Shown here piece after piece: positions 1 to 7,513 of a DNA stretch of 23,390 nucleotides. This DNA comes from JAFGJQ01 sp964586145 (GTDB lineage: Bacteria > Planctomycetota > Phycisphaerae > UBA1845). Where the stretch lies: NCBI GenBank assembly GCA_964586145.1, contig CAZPHH010000077.1, positions 1 to 23,390 of the forward strand, written 5' to 3'. Below the pieces are notes generated by a model. The model did no database searches. It saw nothing but the letters and a program-made list of their open reading frames with translations, and had not been told where the DNA came from. Both the position numbers and the translations under genes were made by a program. The number at the start of each line of letters is the position of its first letter. The first letter of the stretch is position 1.

Positions 1-729
1 CAGAATCTCCCGCACCCGCTGACGCCGACCGGCCAGCGACTGCTGCTCCGCGTCCAGCGATTCCCGCAGCAACTGGATGGCCAGGGCGATCTGCGCGGAA
101 CCGGCCTGCACGGTGTTCTCCACCGTACGAATGGCCAGTTGCGTGGCGTTCTTCTCCTGCTCGATGCGGTCCGTCAACGTGGCGCGGAGCGAATCACGCG
201 CCTGCGCAGACTGGCTGTCCAGCGTCTTGAACGATGAATCCACGTACGCTCGAAGCTCCGCATCGGCGCCGGCCAGCATTCGCCGATCCTTTGCGGCGGC
301 ATCGAGCGCCTGGTCCGTTGCGTCCATGCGGGATTGCACGTCACCGGTCAGGCGATCCAGGTCGGCCCGGGCGGTCTGAAGGGCCTGCAGCGCCGCGGGC
401 ATATCCAGCGCCTCGAACCGGGCCAGCGCAGCCTGGGTCGATTCCATCTGGCGCCTGAGTTCGTCGATGCGCTGTCGCTCTGCCGACACCTCAGTCAGCA
501 GCCCCGCGATCTGTTCGGTAAGCTGCTGCCGCGTCTGTTCGACGGCGGCCCGGGCCTCGTCGGCCGCCTGCCGGACGGGCGTCACCTGCTGGGCGATCTG
601 CTGGTCCAGCGTGGAGGGCTGCTGCGGCTCCAGGCAGCCGGCGGCCGACAGCAGCAGTCCCGCCGTCGACATCCACCGAACCGCGCGCCGGCAAACGCGC
701 CCGCACGTGCTGAGGTTTCCGCGGCGCAT
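1..729 (-). CDS. Coiled-coil lipoprotein, C-terminus outside window
   Basis: The frame is open from the ATG at 729 to the window edge (243 codons, no stop), so the gene continues to the left. An AAGGAG Shine-Dalgarno (737-742) sits 7 bases before the ATG. The N-terminus is Arg-rich, then hydrophobic, and ends in LSAAGC with the lipobox Cys at residue 32, so a lipid-anchored envelope protein is expected. From about residue 36 on, the chain is almost entirely Ala/Gln/Glu/Arg/Leu with heptad-like spacing (QQIAQQV, VEQTRQQLTEQIAGLL, ERQRIDELRRQME), which predicts long coiled coil. I recognise no enzyme domain; a structural or tethering role is inference. It lies downstream of the 936-1913 gene on the same strand, 206 bases away, with a hairpin between them. 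An in-frame Met at residue 20 is an alternative start but would leave a very short signal. Confidence 0.75.
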   Translation of the reverse strand, partial: MRRGNLSTCGRVCRRAVRWMSTAGLLLSAAGCLEPQQPSTLDQQIAQQVTPVRQAADEARAAVEQTRQQLTEQIAGLLTEVSAERQRIDELRRQMESTQAALARFEALDMPAALQALQTARADLDRLTGDVQSRMDATDQALDAAAKDRRMLAGADAELRAYVDSSFKTLDSQSAQARDSLRATLTDRIEQEKNATQLAIRTVENTVQAGSAQIALAIQLLRESLDAEQQSLAGRRQRVREIL

Positions 730-851
730 CTTGCATCTCCTTGTGTTCCTGGCCGCCTGGCGAGCAGCAAAGATGGTCGGTCCGAGTACCGAAGCCGTCA
801 ACCCCCCAGAATCGTGCCCGGGGCGAAGCGATCGGCAGGGACCATGCCACG

Positions 852-893
852 CAGGCTTCCGGCCCCCGTTTTGCGGCAGAGGCCGGAAGCCTG
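852..893 (-). terminator. Perfect 13-bp stem hairpin between two minus-strand genes
   Basis: Arms 852-864 and 881-893 are perfect reverse complements of 13 bases (CAGGCTTCCGGCC), with a 16-base loop. It lies 43 bases downstream of the stop of the 936-1913 gene and upstream of the lipoprotein gene. There is no T-run after the stem on the minus strand, so it is not a textbook intrinsic terminator. It may be an attenuator, a 3' stabilising structure or a Rho-associated end. Confidence 0.45.
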
Positions 894-935
894 TGCAGGT
901 TCAACGCCCGTCGCAGCCGGAGCGGCGGATCATGA

Positions 936-1913
936 TCACTGCTGGGTCGGCGGGGCCGCAGGCCCGCGGCCGCCGGTTCGCGGTCGTGGCCGGGTCGGCC
1001 TGTCACCGCGTCGTCCGGGGTCGGGCATGGCCTCCGGGTTCTCTTCGTAGTACTTCATTCGTTCCTCGAACTTGTCCGCCTGGTCGTCGTCCAGGATGTC
1101 GAGCAGCTTCGCTTTCAGCTCCTCCTGCATCTTGATCACCTGCTCAGGATCGCGACCGGGGTCGCCGAACGCCTGCATGCTCTGGCGGAACACGTCGCGG
1201 ACGGCTTCATTCTGCTCGTCACTCAGTTCCAGTTCATCGAGGACGCGGCGCATGGTTCGGATTCCGCGCATCCGATTTCGCGCCGCTTCCATCGGATCCT
1301 CCGGCTGCTTGTAGAGGCGGCGGACCATCTCGCGAAACTGCTGCTGCTGTTCGGAGTCGAGCTCCGCCGCCACCTCCTGATGGAACCGCCGCGTGGCCCG
1401 GGTAATCTCATCTGCGGACTGGCCTTCACGAAGCTTCTCCATGAGTTGCATCACGCGATCCCGATCCCGGTTCTGGCGCGCCTCGCGAAGCTCCTCCTGG
1501 AGTTTCTGCCGCTCCGCCTCCGCCGCCTTGGGGTCGACGGTGTTCTCGGGTTCCTTCGACTCGTAGGTCTCGACGAACTCGGTGTGCGCCCGGAACAGGT
1601 CCATGACCGCACGCGTCTGGTCGTCGCTGAGCCGGATCTCCTTGGTCACGGCCCGACGCAGCTTGGTCAGGTACTCCAGCTCCTGCGCCCGCCGATCCCC
1701 CTCCGCGGGTTTCGGTTCGCCGCTTCCCGGTCGCTTGGGTCCCTTTGCCGTGTCGGTTTCCTCGTCCTCCAGCACTTCGTCCGCCTCATCATCCGGATCG
1801 ACGAGTTCATCGTCGGCCAGAGGCGGCGACTGCTGTCCGCGGGCCGGCCCCGTCCAGACCATGCCCAAAAGGACCATCAACGCTAATGTCATCCACTGTC
1901 CTGAAGTTTTCAT
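936..1913 (-). CDS. Secreted helical Spy/CpxP-like (LTxxQ-type) protein
   Basis: This 325-residue protein has a clear Sec signal peptide (MKTSG then a hydrophobic core, cleavage near GPARG-QQ at about residue 27). An acidic linker follows (about 35-75, rich in D and E), then mostly charged helices. Three segments have the L-[ST]-x-[ED]-Q pattern typical of Spy/CpxP-type periplasmic proteins: LSDDQTRAVMDLF, LDSEQQQQFREM and LSDEQNEAVRDVF. A later DDDQADKFEERM segment is similar. The C-terminus is a low-complexity Arg/Pro/Gly tail. An AGGAG ribosome binding site precedes the ATG. Periplasmic chaperone or stress-sensor function is inferred only from the helical LTxxQ-like pattern; sequence identity to CpxP is not obvious. 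It is transcribed divergently from the M48 protease gene, with about 200 bases between the starts that should hold both promoters. Confidence 0.85.
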   Translation of the reverse strand: MKTSGQWMTLALMVLLGMVWTGPARGQQSPPLADDELVDPDDEADEVLEDEETDTAKGPKRPGSGEPKPAEGDRRAQELEYLTKLRRAVTKEIRLSDDQTRAVMDLFRAHTEFVETYESKEPENTVDPKAAEAERQKLQEELREARQNRDRDRVMQLMEKLREGQSADEITRATRRFHQEVAAELDSEQQQQFREMVRRLYKQPEDPMEAARNRMRGIRTMRRVLDELELSDEQNEAVRDVFRQSMQAFGDPGRDPEQVIKMQEELKAKLLDILDDDQADKFEERMKYYEENPEAMPDPGRRGDRPTRPRPRTGGRGPAAPPTQQ

Positions 1914-2112
1914 CGCATTGCTCTCCTGGAAAAAAGACCCGGGCAGGCTCGCCCGTTTCCCCTCCGCGCCGTCGCGGGTATTCTACACCGGCGCGCGGGC
2001 GTGGGCGATGGCGAGAGGCGGATTGCCGCCCGCCCGATCGTCCCGCAACGCTCTCCGGAACGGTGCCGAGCTGCCAATCACCGCCGGAATCCGTTTTAAC
2101 TCGTTGGCAAGA

Positions 2113-3693
2113 ATGTACTTACACGTAATCGTAGCTTACTTCCTGCTTTTCTGGTGGCCCGACGCCCGACCCACCGAGCCGTGGTTCGATCGCGTCGGCA
2201 CCTGCCTGACCTTCGTGCTGGCCAAGCCGGCGTTCTTCTTCCTGGCCGGAGCGTGGATGTCCGCGCGGGTACGCCGTGTAAACGGAATGAGCGCCGATCG
2301 CACGCAAAGGATGCAGCATCGGTATCACTGGGGCAGCTTCCTGCTGTCGGCCGCCACTGTCGTCGCGTTCGCGGCCGACGTCGGGCTGACCACGTGGCCG
2401 GAACTCATCCGCGGGCTGCCCGGCGTACAGGCGATTCCCGGCTTGGCCGACGTGGTGATTCTGCTGCCGTTCTTCGTGTCCCTGGTGTTGCTGTGGGTTG
2501 CATCGTATCCGGTCGACCGGTCGGTGCGGGAGGCGACGCTGCGGGTCCGGCAGATGGAGACGCCGGGCGCTCCGCGTCCGGCGGTGTGGTCGCTGGGAGG
2601 ATACCTGCTGTTCCAGATCCGGCATCAGCTTCTCATCGCCGCCGTGCCCATGACGTTGATCCTGGTCGCGTTCCGCTGGGCGGAGCGCAGCCGGGACACG
2701 CTGATGCATTGGCTCCGTGTGCCGTGGGCAAGCCAGCTTGTGCTGGGATTGGCTGCTTTGCTTGTGTTTGTGCTGGCCCCCGTGATGCTGCGGTATATCT
2801 GGTCCACCGAGCCGCTTCCGGACGGACCGCTCCGGCGACGACTGGAAGGGCTGTGCGGGCGGATCGGGCTGCGCTACCGGGAAATCCTGATCTGGCGAAG
2901 CCAACACATGATGGTCAACGCCGCCGTCATGGGTTTATTCCCGCAGGTTCGGTATATCCTGCTTTCCGACGCCCTGCTGGAGTCGCTGGACGAGCCGAAA
3001 ATCGTGGGCGTGTTCGGCCACGAGGCCGGCCATGTGCGGCTGCACCATATCCCCTATTTTCTGCTGTTTGCCATCTGTGGCATGTTGCTGGTCTCGGGGT
3101 TTGTGGAGATTCTGATCCGCATCTCTGACCCTGCGGCCCCCCTGGTCCCCCTGAGCGACGGAACCATCGAAACGTCCGGCTTTCTGGGCGTTCTGGTCGT
3201 CTGGGGGGTCGGGTTTGGCTGGATCTCGCGACGGTTTGAGCGGCAGGCCGATCTGTACGGCGTGCGCTGCCTGGCGCAACTGGTTGCCCGGTGTGAACTT
3301 CCGTGCGGGCGGCATCCCGGCGGCCTTCCGGGGAACCCGGACGCCCTCTGCGCGACGGCGGCGGGCACGTTCGTGGCCACGCTGGACCGGGTGGCCGTCC
3401 TGAACGGCATTCCGCACAACGAGCGAAGCTGGCGTCATTCGTCGATGGCCAGCCGGATGCAGTTTCTCCTGTCGCTGGCGGGCGACGTGGTACGGCTTCG
3501 CATGTATGACCGCCTGATCCGCTGGGTCAAGGCCGGGCTCTGGGTCGGCGCGGTGGTGGGTCTGGGCATCGCAGGGGTGTACATTTCCACCCGGCCTGAG
3601 TACCGCGCGGTGGTCCGACACAATTTCATCACACCGTTTGTGGGCGATGGACATCCATCCCCGAACGCTTCAGAAAGCGAGCACGGACGATGA
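2113..3693 (+). CDS. M48 family integral-membrane zinc metalloprotease
   Basis: The predicted protein has 526 residues. The zinc-protease motif HEAGH is at residues 303-307 (catalytic Glu304, ligands His303 and His307). A downstream ERQAD (Glu376) supplies the third ligand expected in the M48 (HtpX/Ste24/CAAX protease) family. About nine hydrophobic segments flank it, including one at the extreme N-terminus, a pair around the HEAGH region and one near the C-terminus, so it is a polytopic inner-membrane enzyme. M48 proteases act in membrane protein quality control or prenyl-protein processing; the substrate here is unknown. The frame stays open upstream to 1582, but that part is low-complexity antisense to the neighbouring gene. 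ATG 2113 is chosen because the membrane segment begins there; its ribosome binding site is weak. The stop overlaps the next start as ATGA. Confidence 0.85.
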   Translation: MYLHVIVAYFLLFWWPDARPTEPWFDRVGTCLTFVLAKPAFFFLAGAWMSARVRRVNGMSADRTQRMQHRYHWGSFLLSAATVVAFAADVGLTTWPELIRGLPGVQAIPGLADVVILLPFFVSLVLLWVASYPVDRSVREATLRVRQMETPGAPRPAVWSLGGYLLFQIRHQLLIAAVPMTLILVAFRWAERSRDTLMHWLRVPWASQLVLGLAALLVFVLAPVMLRYIWSTEPLPDGPLRRRLEGLCGRIGLRYREILIWRSQHMMVNAAVMGLFPQVRYILLSDALLESLDEPKIVGVFGHEAGHVRLHHIPYFLLFAICGMLLVSGFVEILIRISDPAAPLVPLSDGTIETSGFLGVLVVWGVGFGWISRRFERQADLYGVRCLAQLVARCELPCGRHPGGLPGNPDALCATAAGTFVATLDRVAVLNGIPHNERSWRHSSMASRMQFLLSLAGDVVRLRMYDRLIRWVKAGLWVGAVVGLGIAGVYISTRPEYRAVVRHNFITPFVGDGHPSPNASESEHGR

Positions 3694-4577
3694 CGGCCAC
3701 GGTTTTCGACGGCAGGGCCGTCGCGGCGAGGATCAAGCGGCAGACGGCGGAGCGGGTGCATCGATTGGCCGCACAGGAGGTGCGGGTCCGGCTGGACGCC
3801 ATTCTCGCGGGAGACTCGGCGGCCGGTGCGCTTTTCACACAGTCGCAGCAGCGGCAATGCCGTGAGGCCGGCATTGCGTACCATCTGCACACGCTGCCCG
3901 CCGGCTGCACGCAGCAGGACGTGACGGGGCTCATCCGGCAGGTGAATGACGATCCGGACGTAACCGGCATTCTGCTGAACCTGCCGCTTCCCGCGGGGTT
4001 GGACACGCCCGCCGCCCAGTATTGCATCGACCCGTACAAGGACATCGAGGGCGTGAACCCGACGAACATCGGGATGCTGTTCTACAACTGCCCGATCATG
4101 GCCCCATGCACGTCGGTGGCGGTGCTGGAGGTGGTGCGGGAGCTGGGCTGCGAGGTGCGCGGGATGCACGCGGTGGTCATCGGCATGGGAACGGTCACTG
4201 GCCGGCCCATGGCGCTGAACCTGATGCAGCAGGACGCCACGGTCACCGCTTGCAACGTGTATACGAAAAACCTGAGGGAGCTCACGCGGCAGGCGGACAT
4301 CCTGGTGGCCACGGCCGGCGTGCCGGGGCTGGTGACGGCCGACCACGTCAAGCCGGGGTCGATCGTGATCGACGTAGGCATCAACCGGGTGCCCGTGTCC
4401 CCGGGCAGCGACAAGACGAAGGTGGTGGGCGACGTGCGGTTTGACGAGGTGCGCGAGGTGGCCAGCGTCATCACGCCGGTGCCCGGCGGCGTCGGCCCGG
4501 TGACGGTGGCCGTCGTGCTGCGCGCCGCCACGGAAGCCGCCGAGCGCCAGCGCGGCCCGCGGCGGCTGGATGTGTGA
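3690..4577 (+). CDS. folD: FolD-like methylenetetrahydrofolate dehydrogenase with altered active site
   Basis: The 295-residue length and architecture fit FolD, which normally converts 5,10-methylene-THF to methenyl-THF (dehydrogenase) and on to 10-formyl-THF (cyclohydrolase). Recognisable landmarks are ILLNLPLP (94-101), KDIEGVNP (117-124), APCT (138-141), a nucleotide-binding VVIGMGTVTGRPMAL (162-176) and PVPGGVGPVT (263-272). Aligned by eye to E. coli and human FolD, the catalytic Tyr is Phe49, the essential Lys is Gln53, the active-site Gln is Asn97 and the second Asp of KDxDG is Glu120. The usual PCTPxG is PCTSVA, and the GRSxxVG coenzyme motif is GMGTVTG. Human K56Q is known to lose cyclohydrolase but keep dehydrogenase activity, so a monofunctional dehydrogenase is plausible. 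The start overlaps the protease stop (ATGA), implying translational coupling. Confidence 0.85.
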   Translation: MTATVFDGRAVAARIKRQTAERVHRLAAQEVRVRLDAILAGDSAAGALFTQSQQRQCREAGIAYHLHTLPAGCTQQDVTGLIRQVNDDPDVTGILLNLPLPAGLDTPAAQYCIDPYKDIEGVNPTNIGMLFYNCPIMAPCTSVAVLEVVRELGCEVRGMHAVVIGMGTVTGRPMALNLMQQDATVTACNVYTKNLRELTRQADILVATAGVPGLVTADHVKPGSIVIDVGINRVPVSPGSDKTKVVGDVRFDEVREVASVITPVPGGVGPVTVAVVLRAATEAAERQRGPRRLDV

Positions 4578-4656
4578 CCGCTTCAGCGCCGCCGGATCGG
4601 CATACGATGCGAGTGCCATCCACAAGAAGGCCCCAGCAAACCACGGAGGAGGCAAT

Positions 4657-6003
4657 ATGAACAAGGCTCTGGCGGCTGCCCTGGCAATGGTTCTTGGCGT
4701 CGGCATCAGCGTGCGAGCCGACGTGGTTCACGCCGAGTTTCGGCCCGCTCAGCGGGAGGCCGTGGCAAAGTGGGTGGGGGAGCACCTGGACGGGCTGGTG
4801 GACGTGTGCAAGCACATTCACGCGACCCCGGAACTGTCGCGGTGCGAGGAGAAAACCGCGGCGCTGGCGGCCGAGCATCTGCGGAAGTACGGGTACGACG
4901 TCACGACGGACGTGGGCGGGCACGGCGTGGTGGGCGTGCTCCGAAACGGGACCGGGCCGACGGTTTTGGTGCGCGGGGACATGGACGCGCTGCCCATCAC
5001 GGAAGACACCGGGCTGGACTACGCCAGCCAAGTCCGCGTCACGCTGCCCGACGGCACCACTACGGGCGTCATGCATGCCTGCGGGCACGACGTTCACACC
5101 ACCACGTTGCTCGGAACGGCCGGCGTGCTGAGCGCAGCCCGCGACCAGTGGCGGGGAACGGTGGTCATGGTCGCCCAGCCGGCGGAGGAATCGGGCGGAG
5201 GCGCGGAGCGGATGATTCAAGACGGCCTGTTCGAGCGGTTTCCTCGGCCGGACTTCTGCCTGTCGCTGCACGTGTCGCACGAGATGCCGGCCGGACAGGT
5301 GGGCTACCATTCGGGCTGGGCCGCGGCCAACGTGGACGCGGTGGACATCACGATCTACGGACGCGGCGGGCACGGGGCCAAGCCGAGTGCCACGGTGGAC
5401 CCGATTGTGACCGCCGCCTATGTGATAACGCAGTTGCAGACGCTGGTGAGTCGGCGGGTCGATCCGGTGAAGCCGGCGGTGGTGACGGTAGGAGCCATTC
5501 ACGGTGGGTCGAGGCACAACGTCATTCCGGATGAAGTGACGATGAAGCTCACGGTACGCTCGTACCAGCAGGACGTGCGCCGGCAACTGCTGGACGGCAT
5601 CCGACAGATCACAACGGACGTGTGCACGTCTTTCGGGTGTCCCCGGCCGCCGAAGGTGGACATCCGCGAGGGGCTTCCGGCGTGCTACAACGATCCGGAC
5701 CTGACGGCGGCCGCGGTGGACGTGTTTCGCAAGGTCTTCGGGGCGGACAACGTGATCGAGCGGCCGGCCGGCATGGGCGGGGAAGACTTCGGGATGTTCC
5801 CCCGGCACCTGGAGAAGCCGGGGCTGCAGATCAGCCTGGGCAGCGTCGCCCGCGAGCGGTACGAGGCGAGTCTTCAGCCGGGCGCCGAACCTTTGCCCTC
5901 GCTGCATTCCAGCAAATACGTGGCCGACTTGAGGCCGTCGCTCCAGACCGGCGTAACGGCCATGAGCACGCTGACGCTGAGCTTGCTTGACACGGGGAAG
6001 TGA
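4657..6003 (+). CDS. Secreted M20D amidohydrolase/peptidase
   Basis: The predicted 448-residue protein begins at ATG 4657, just after a strong GGAGGAGG (4645-4652). The frame is open to 4570, but the upstream codons overlap folD and are ignored. The first ~20 residues (MNKALAAALAMVLGVGISVR) form a signal peptide, so it is periplasmic. The M20D family (N-acyl-amino-acid and hippurate-type amidohydrolases) is shown by RGDMDALPI, HACGHDVH (residues 140-147; His140, Cys142, His144), QPAEE (Glu177 and Glu178), LHVSH (His205 region), a dimerisation-type segment GRGGHGAKP and the C-terminal LHSSKY (His417). These supply the dinuclear metal ligands and catalytic base. Expected reaction: hydrolysis of an amide bond in an N-acylated amino acid or similar compound; the substrate cannot be told. 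It lies 79 bases after folD and may share its transcript. Confidence 0.92.
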   Translation: MNKALAAALAMVLGVGISVRADVVHAEFRPAQREAVAKWVGEHLDGLVDVCKHIHATPELSRCEEKTAALAAEHLRKYGYDVTTDVGGHGVVGVLRNGTGPTVLVRGDMDALPITEDTGLDYASQVRVTLPDGTTTGVMHACGHDVHTTTLLGTAGVLSAARDQWRGTVVMVAQPAEESGGGAERMIQDGLFERFPRPDFCLSLHVSHEMPAGQVGYHSGWAAANVDAVDITIYGRGGHGAKPSATVDPIVTAAYVITQLQTLVSRRVDPVKPAVVTVGAIHGGSRHNVIPDEVTMKLTVRSYQQDVRRQLLDGIRQITTDVCTSFGCPRPPKVDIREGLPACYNDPDLTAAAVDVFRKVFGADNVIERPAGMGGEDFGMFPRHLEKPGLQISLGSVARERYEASLQPGAEPLPSLHSSKYVADLRPSLQTGVTAMSTLTLSLLDTGK

Positions 6004-6205
6004 CCCGGCGACTCGCGGATCTCGCCCACCTGAGGGGCAGCAGCGGCCCGACGAGCCACGGCCCCATACCAGCGGGGATCTCCACGCGCGGACGTTTGCG
6101 TGGGCGCTTGTGCCCAGATCAATACTCACGGCTGCCTTCTCATCACGGCGGGATCGGATATCACGAGCGGCCCGAAGACGGCCTCTTGCTACGCGGATTT
6201 TCCGG

Positions 6206-6234
6206 TTGACGCCGCGGGCTCACGGTGGTACAGG
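6206..6234 (+). promoter_or_regulatory. Putative sigma70 promoter of the riboswitch operon
   Basis: TTGACG at 6206-6211 and TACAGG at 6229-6234 are separated by 17 bases. The -35 is one base from consensus; the -10 is weak. The expected transcription start near 6241 falls right at the 5' strand of the riboswitch P1 stem (6242), which supports the call. Confidence 0.5.
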
Positions 6235-6241
6235 TGTCGAC

Positions 6242-6442
6242 GGTCACTGGTGGCTGCCTGTCGGATACAGGCGGCAGAATCGGGAATCCGGTGCAAGTCC
6301 GGAACAGCCCCGCTACTGTGACCGGGAACGAAAGCTGCATAACAAACCATTGCCCCGCTGGATCGGGGTGAGAAGGTGCGGCGAGTAGGTGTCGGCGATC
6401 CCGCCGGCGGGCCCGGAAGTCAGGAGACCGGCCAGGGCGACC
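6242..6442 (+). promoter_or_regulatory. Cobalamin (vitamin B12) riboswitch
   Basis: The leader contains the conserved cobalamin-riboswitch core in order. GGGAATCCGGTGCAAGTCC begins at 6282, followed by GGAACAGCCCCGCTACTGTGA and then the 3' B12-box-like GTCAGGAGACCGGCC (6419-6433). P1 can form from GGTC/CTGG (6242-6250) with CCAG/GACC (6432-6442). A CCCCG/CGGGG hairpin (6353-6368) lies in the variable P7-P11 arm, so this is a large class I-type element. Binding of a cobamide normally represses the downstream genes. The expression platform (6443-6576) is not obvious: I see no hairpin with a T-run. The first downstream gene is the DUF4465 protein at 6704. Confidence 0.95.
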
Positions 6443-6576
6443 AACCTCAACAGGCCGGCGACTTCGCGGGAAAGTCCGGTGGTCACTTCCGCTTGGAAAC
6501 TCCTAGATTGGTCGAGCAGCCATACGCGCGTGGGTGTTCCTCACACGGTGATCGGCTGGACGCTCCGCGAGGTCGC

Positions 6577-6689
6577 GAATTGCGAATAGCGAATTGCAGA
6601 ATTGCGAAAGGCGGCCACATCTGCGCGCCATGACGCCCGCGCTGCCGGCGGGTGACCATTCGCAATTCCCCATTCGCGATTCGCAATTC
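6577..6689. repeat. Large imperfect inverted repeat (GAATTGCGAAT type)
   Basis: The left arm 6577-6608 and right arm 6659-6689 are about 31-32 bases and nearly perfect reverse complements, with only a few mismatches by eye. Each arm is built from repeated GAATTGCGAAT-like units. The 50-base centre is G+C-rich. The right arm ends 3 bases before the Shine-Dalgarno of the next gene (GGAGG, 6693-6697), so the folded RNA would place a long stem beside the ribosome binding site. It is A+T-rich at its arms, unlike its surroundings, and looks like an inserted MITE-like or repeat element. Confidence 0.75.
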
Positions 6690-6703
6690 AACGGAGGCAC
6701 GAG

Positions 6704-7513
6704 ATGAAGCGGACAAAACTGGGCAGTATGTGTGTTCTGGTGGGGCTGGGACTCGCGGCGGCGGGACCGGCCATGGGCAACGTGGTGAATTTCGAGGAGT
6801 TCACCGCGCTGTGGGCCGGGTCGGATGGATCGGGCGGGTTCACGAGCAAGGGCGTGTCCTTCGCAAACTCGTACACGGACTACGGCGGCGGGTCCTTCGC
6901 GTGGGACGGCTGGGCGGTGTCGAATCACACCGACACCAGTACGCCCGGCTACACGAATCAGTTCAGCGCGATCCCCGGCGGCGGGGCGGGCGGGTCCGCG
7001 TTTTACGGGGTTTCCTACGTCCCCGGGTACGACACAGGGCCGACCCTCCTGCTGCCGGACGGTTCCATGCTGGTCTCGATGGAAATCACCAACACGACGT
7101 ACGCGGCGTTGTCGATGTTGCAGGGCGACGCCTATGGCAAGAAGTTCGGCGGCGCGGACGGGCATGCCCCGGACTGGTTCAGGCTCACCGTCACCGGGCT
7201 GGATGACGCCGCCGCCTCCATCGGGTCGGTCGATTTCTATCTGGCGGACTACCGGTTCGAGGACGACGCGCTGGACTACGTTGTGCAGGAGTGGACCGTT
7301 GTGGACCTGACCCCGCTGGCCGCCGCGCGGGGCCTGCGCTTTGAACTGGCCTCGTCCGACGTCGGCGTGTTCGGCATGAACACGCCGGCCTACTTCGCGA
7401 TGGACAACCTCGTATTCGTGCCCGAGTCGGCCTCAGCCGTGCTGCTCATGGCGGGCGCGGCCCTGATTCGTCGTCGCGGGCTTTCCGGGGAAGAAGGAGG
7501 CAACGCGCGATGA
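6704..7513 (+). CDS. DUF4465-family secreted protein with PEP-CTERM-like tail
   Basis: The 269-residue protein starts at ATG 6704 with GGAGG 6 bases upstream. A signal peptide spans about residues 1-25 (GLGLAAAGPAMG-NVVNFEEF). The body matches the DUF4465 pattern as I know it: an opening NFEEF segment, GVSFANSYTDYGGGSFAWDG, a mid-section VSMEITNTTYAALSM, DWFRLTVTGLD, VDFYLADYR and a closing AYFAMDNLVF. The last ~31 residues (VPESASAV, a hydrophobic stretch, then IRRRG) resemble a PEP-CTERM sorting tail with PES in place of PEP. DUF4465 proteins are, from memory, linked to the BtuH cobalamin-binding proteins of gut Bacteroidetes. The B12 riboswitch upstream fits surface cobamide binding, but ligand residues cannot be assigned. 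Its stop overlaps the next start (ATGA). Confidence 0.85.
   Translation: MKRTKLGSMCVLVGLGLAAAGPAMGNVVNFEEFTALWAGSDGSGGFTSKGVSFANSYTDYGGGSFAWDGWAVSNHTDTSTPGYTNQFSAIPGGGAGGSAFYGVSYVPGYDTGPTLLLPDGSMLVSMEITNTTYAALSMLQGDAYGKKFGGADGHAPDWFRLTVTGLDDAAASIGSVDFYLADYRFEDDALDYVVQEWTVVDLTPLAAARGLRFELASSDVGVFGMNTPAYFAMDNLVFVPESASAVLLMAGAALIRRRGLSGEEGGNAR

Noticed and set aside
1582..2112. N-terminal extension of the M48 protease
   Set aside because: The region is antisense to the Spy-like gene and its upstream region, low in complexity (Ser runs), and the membrane protein begins naturally at 2113.
4471..6129. Minus-strand open frame of 552 codons
   Set aside because: Antisense of the M20D gene, with no motifs, signal peptide or ribosome binding site.
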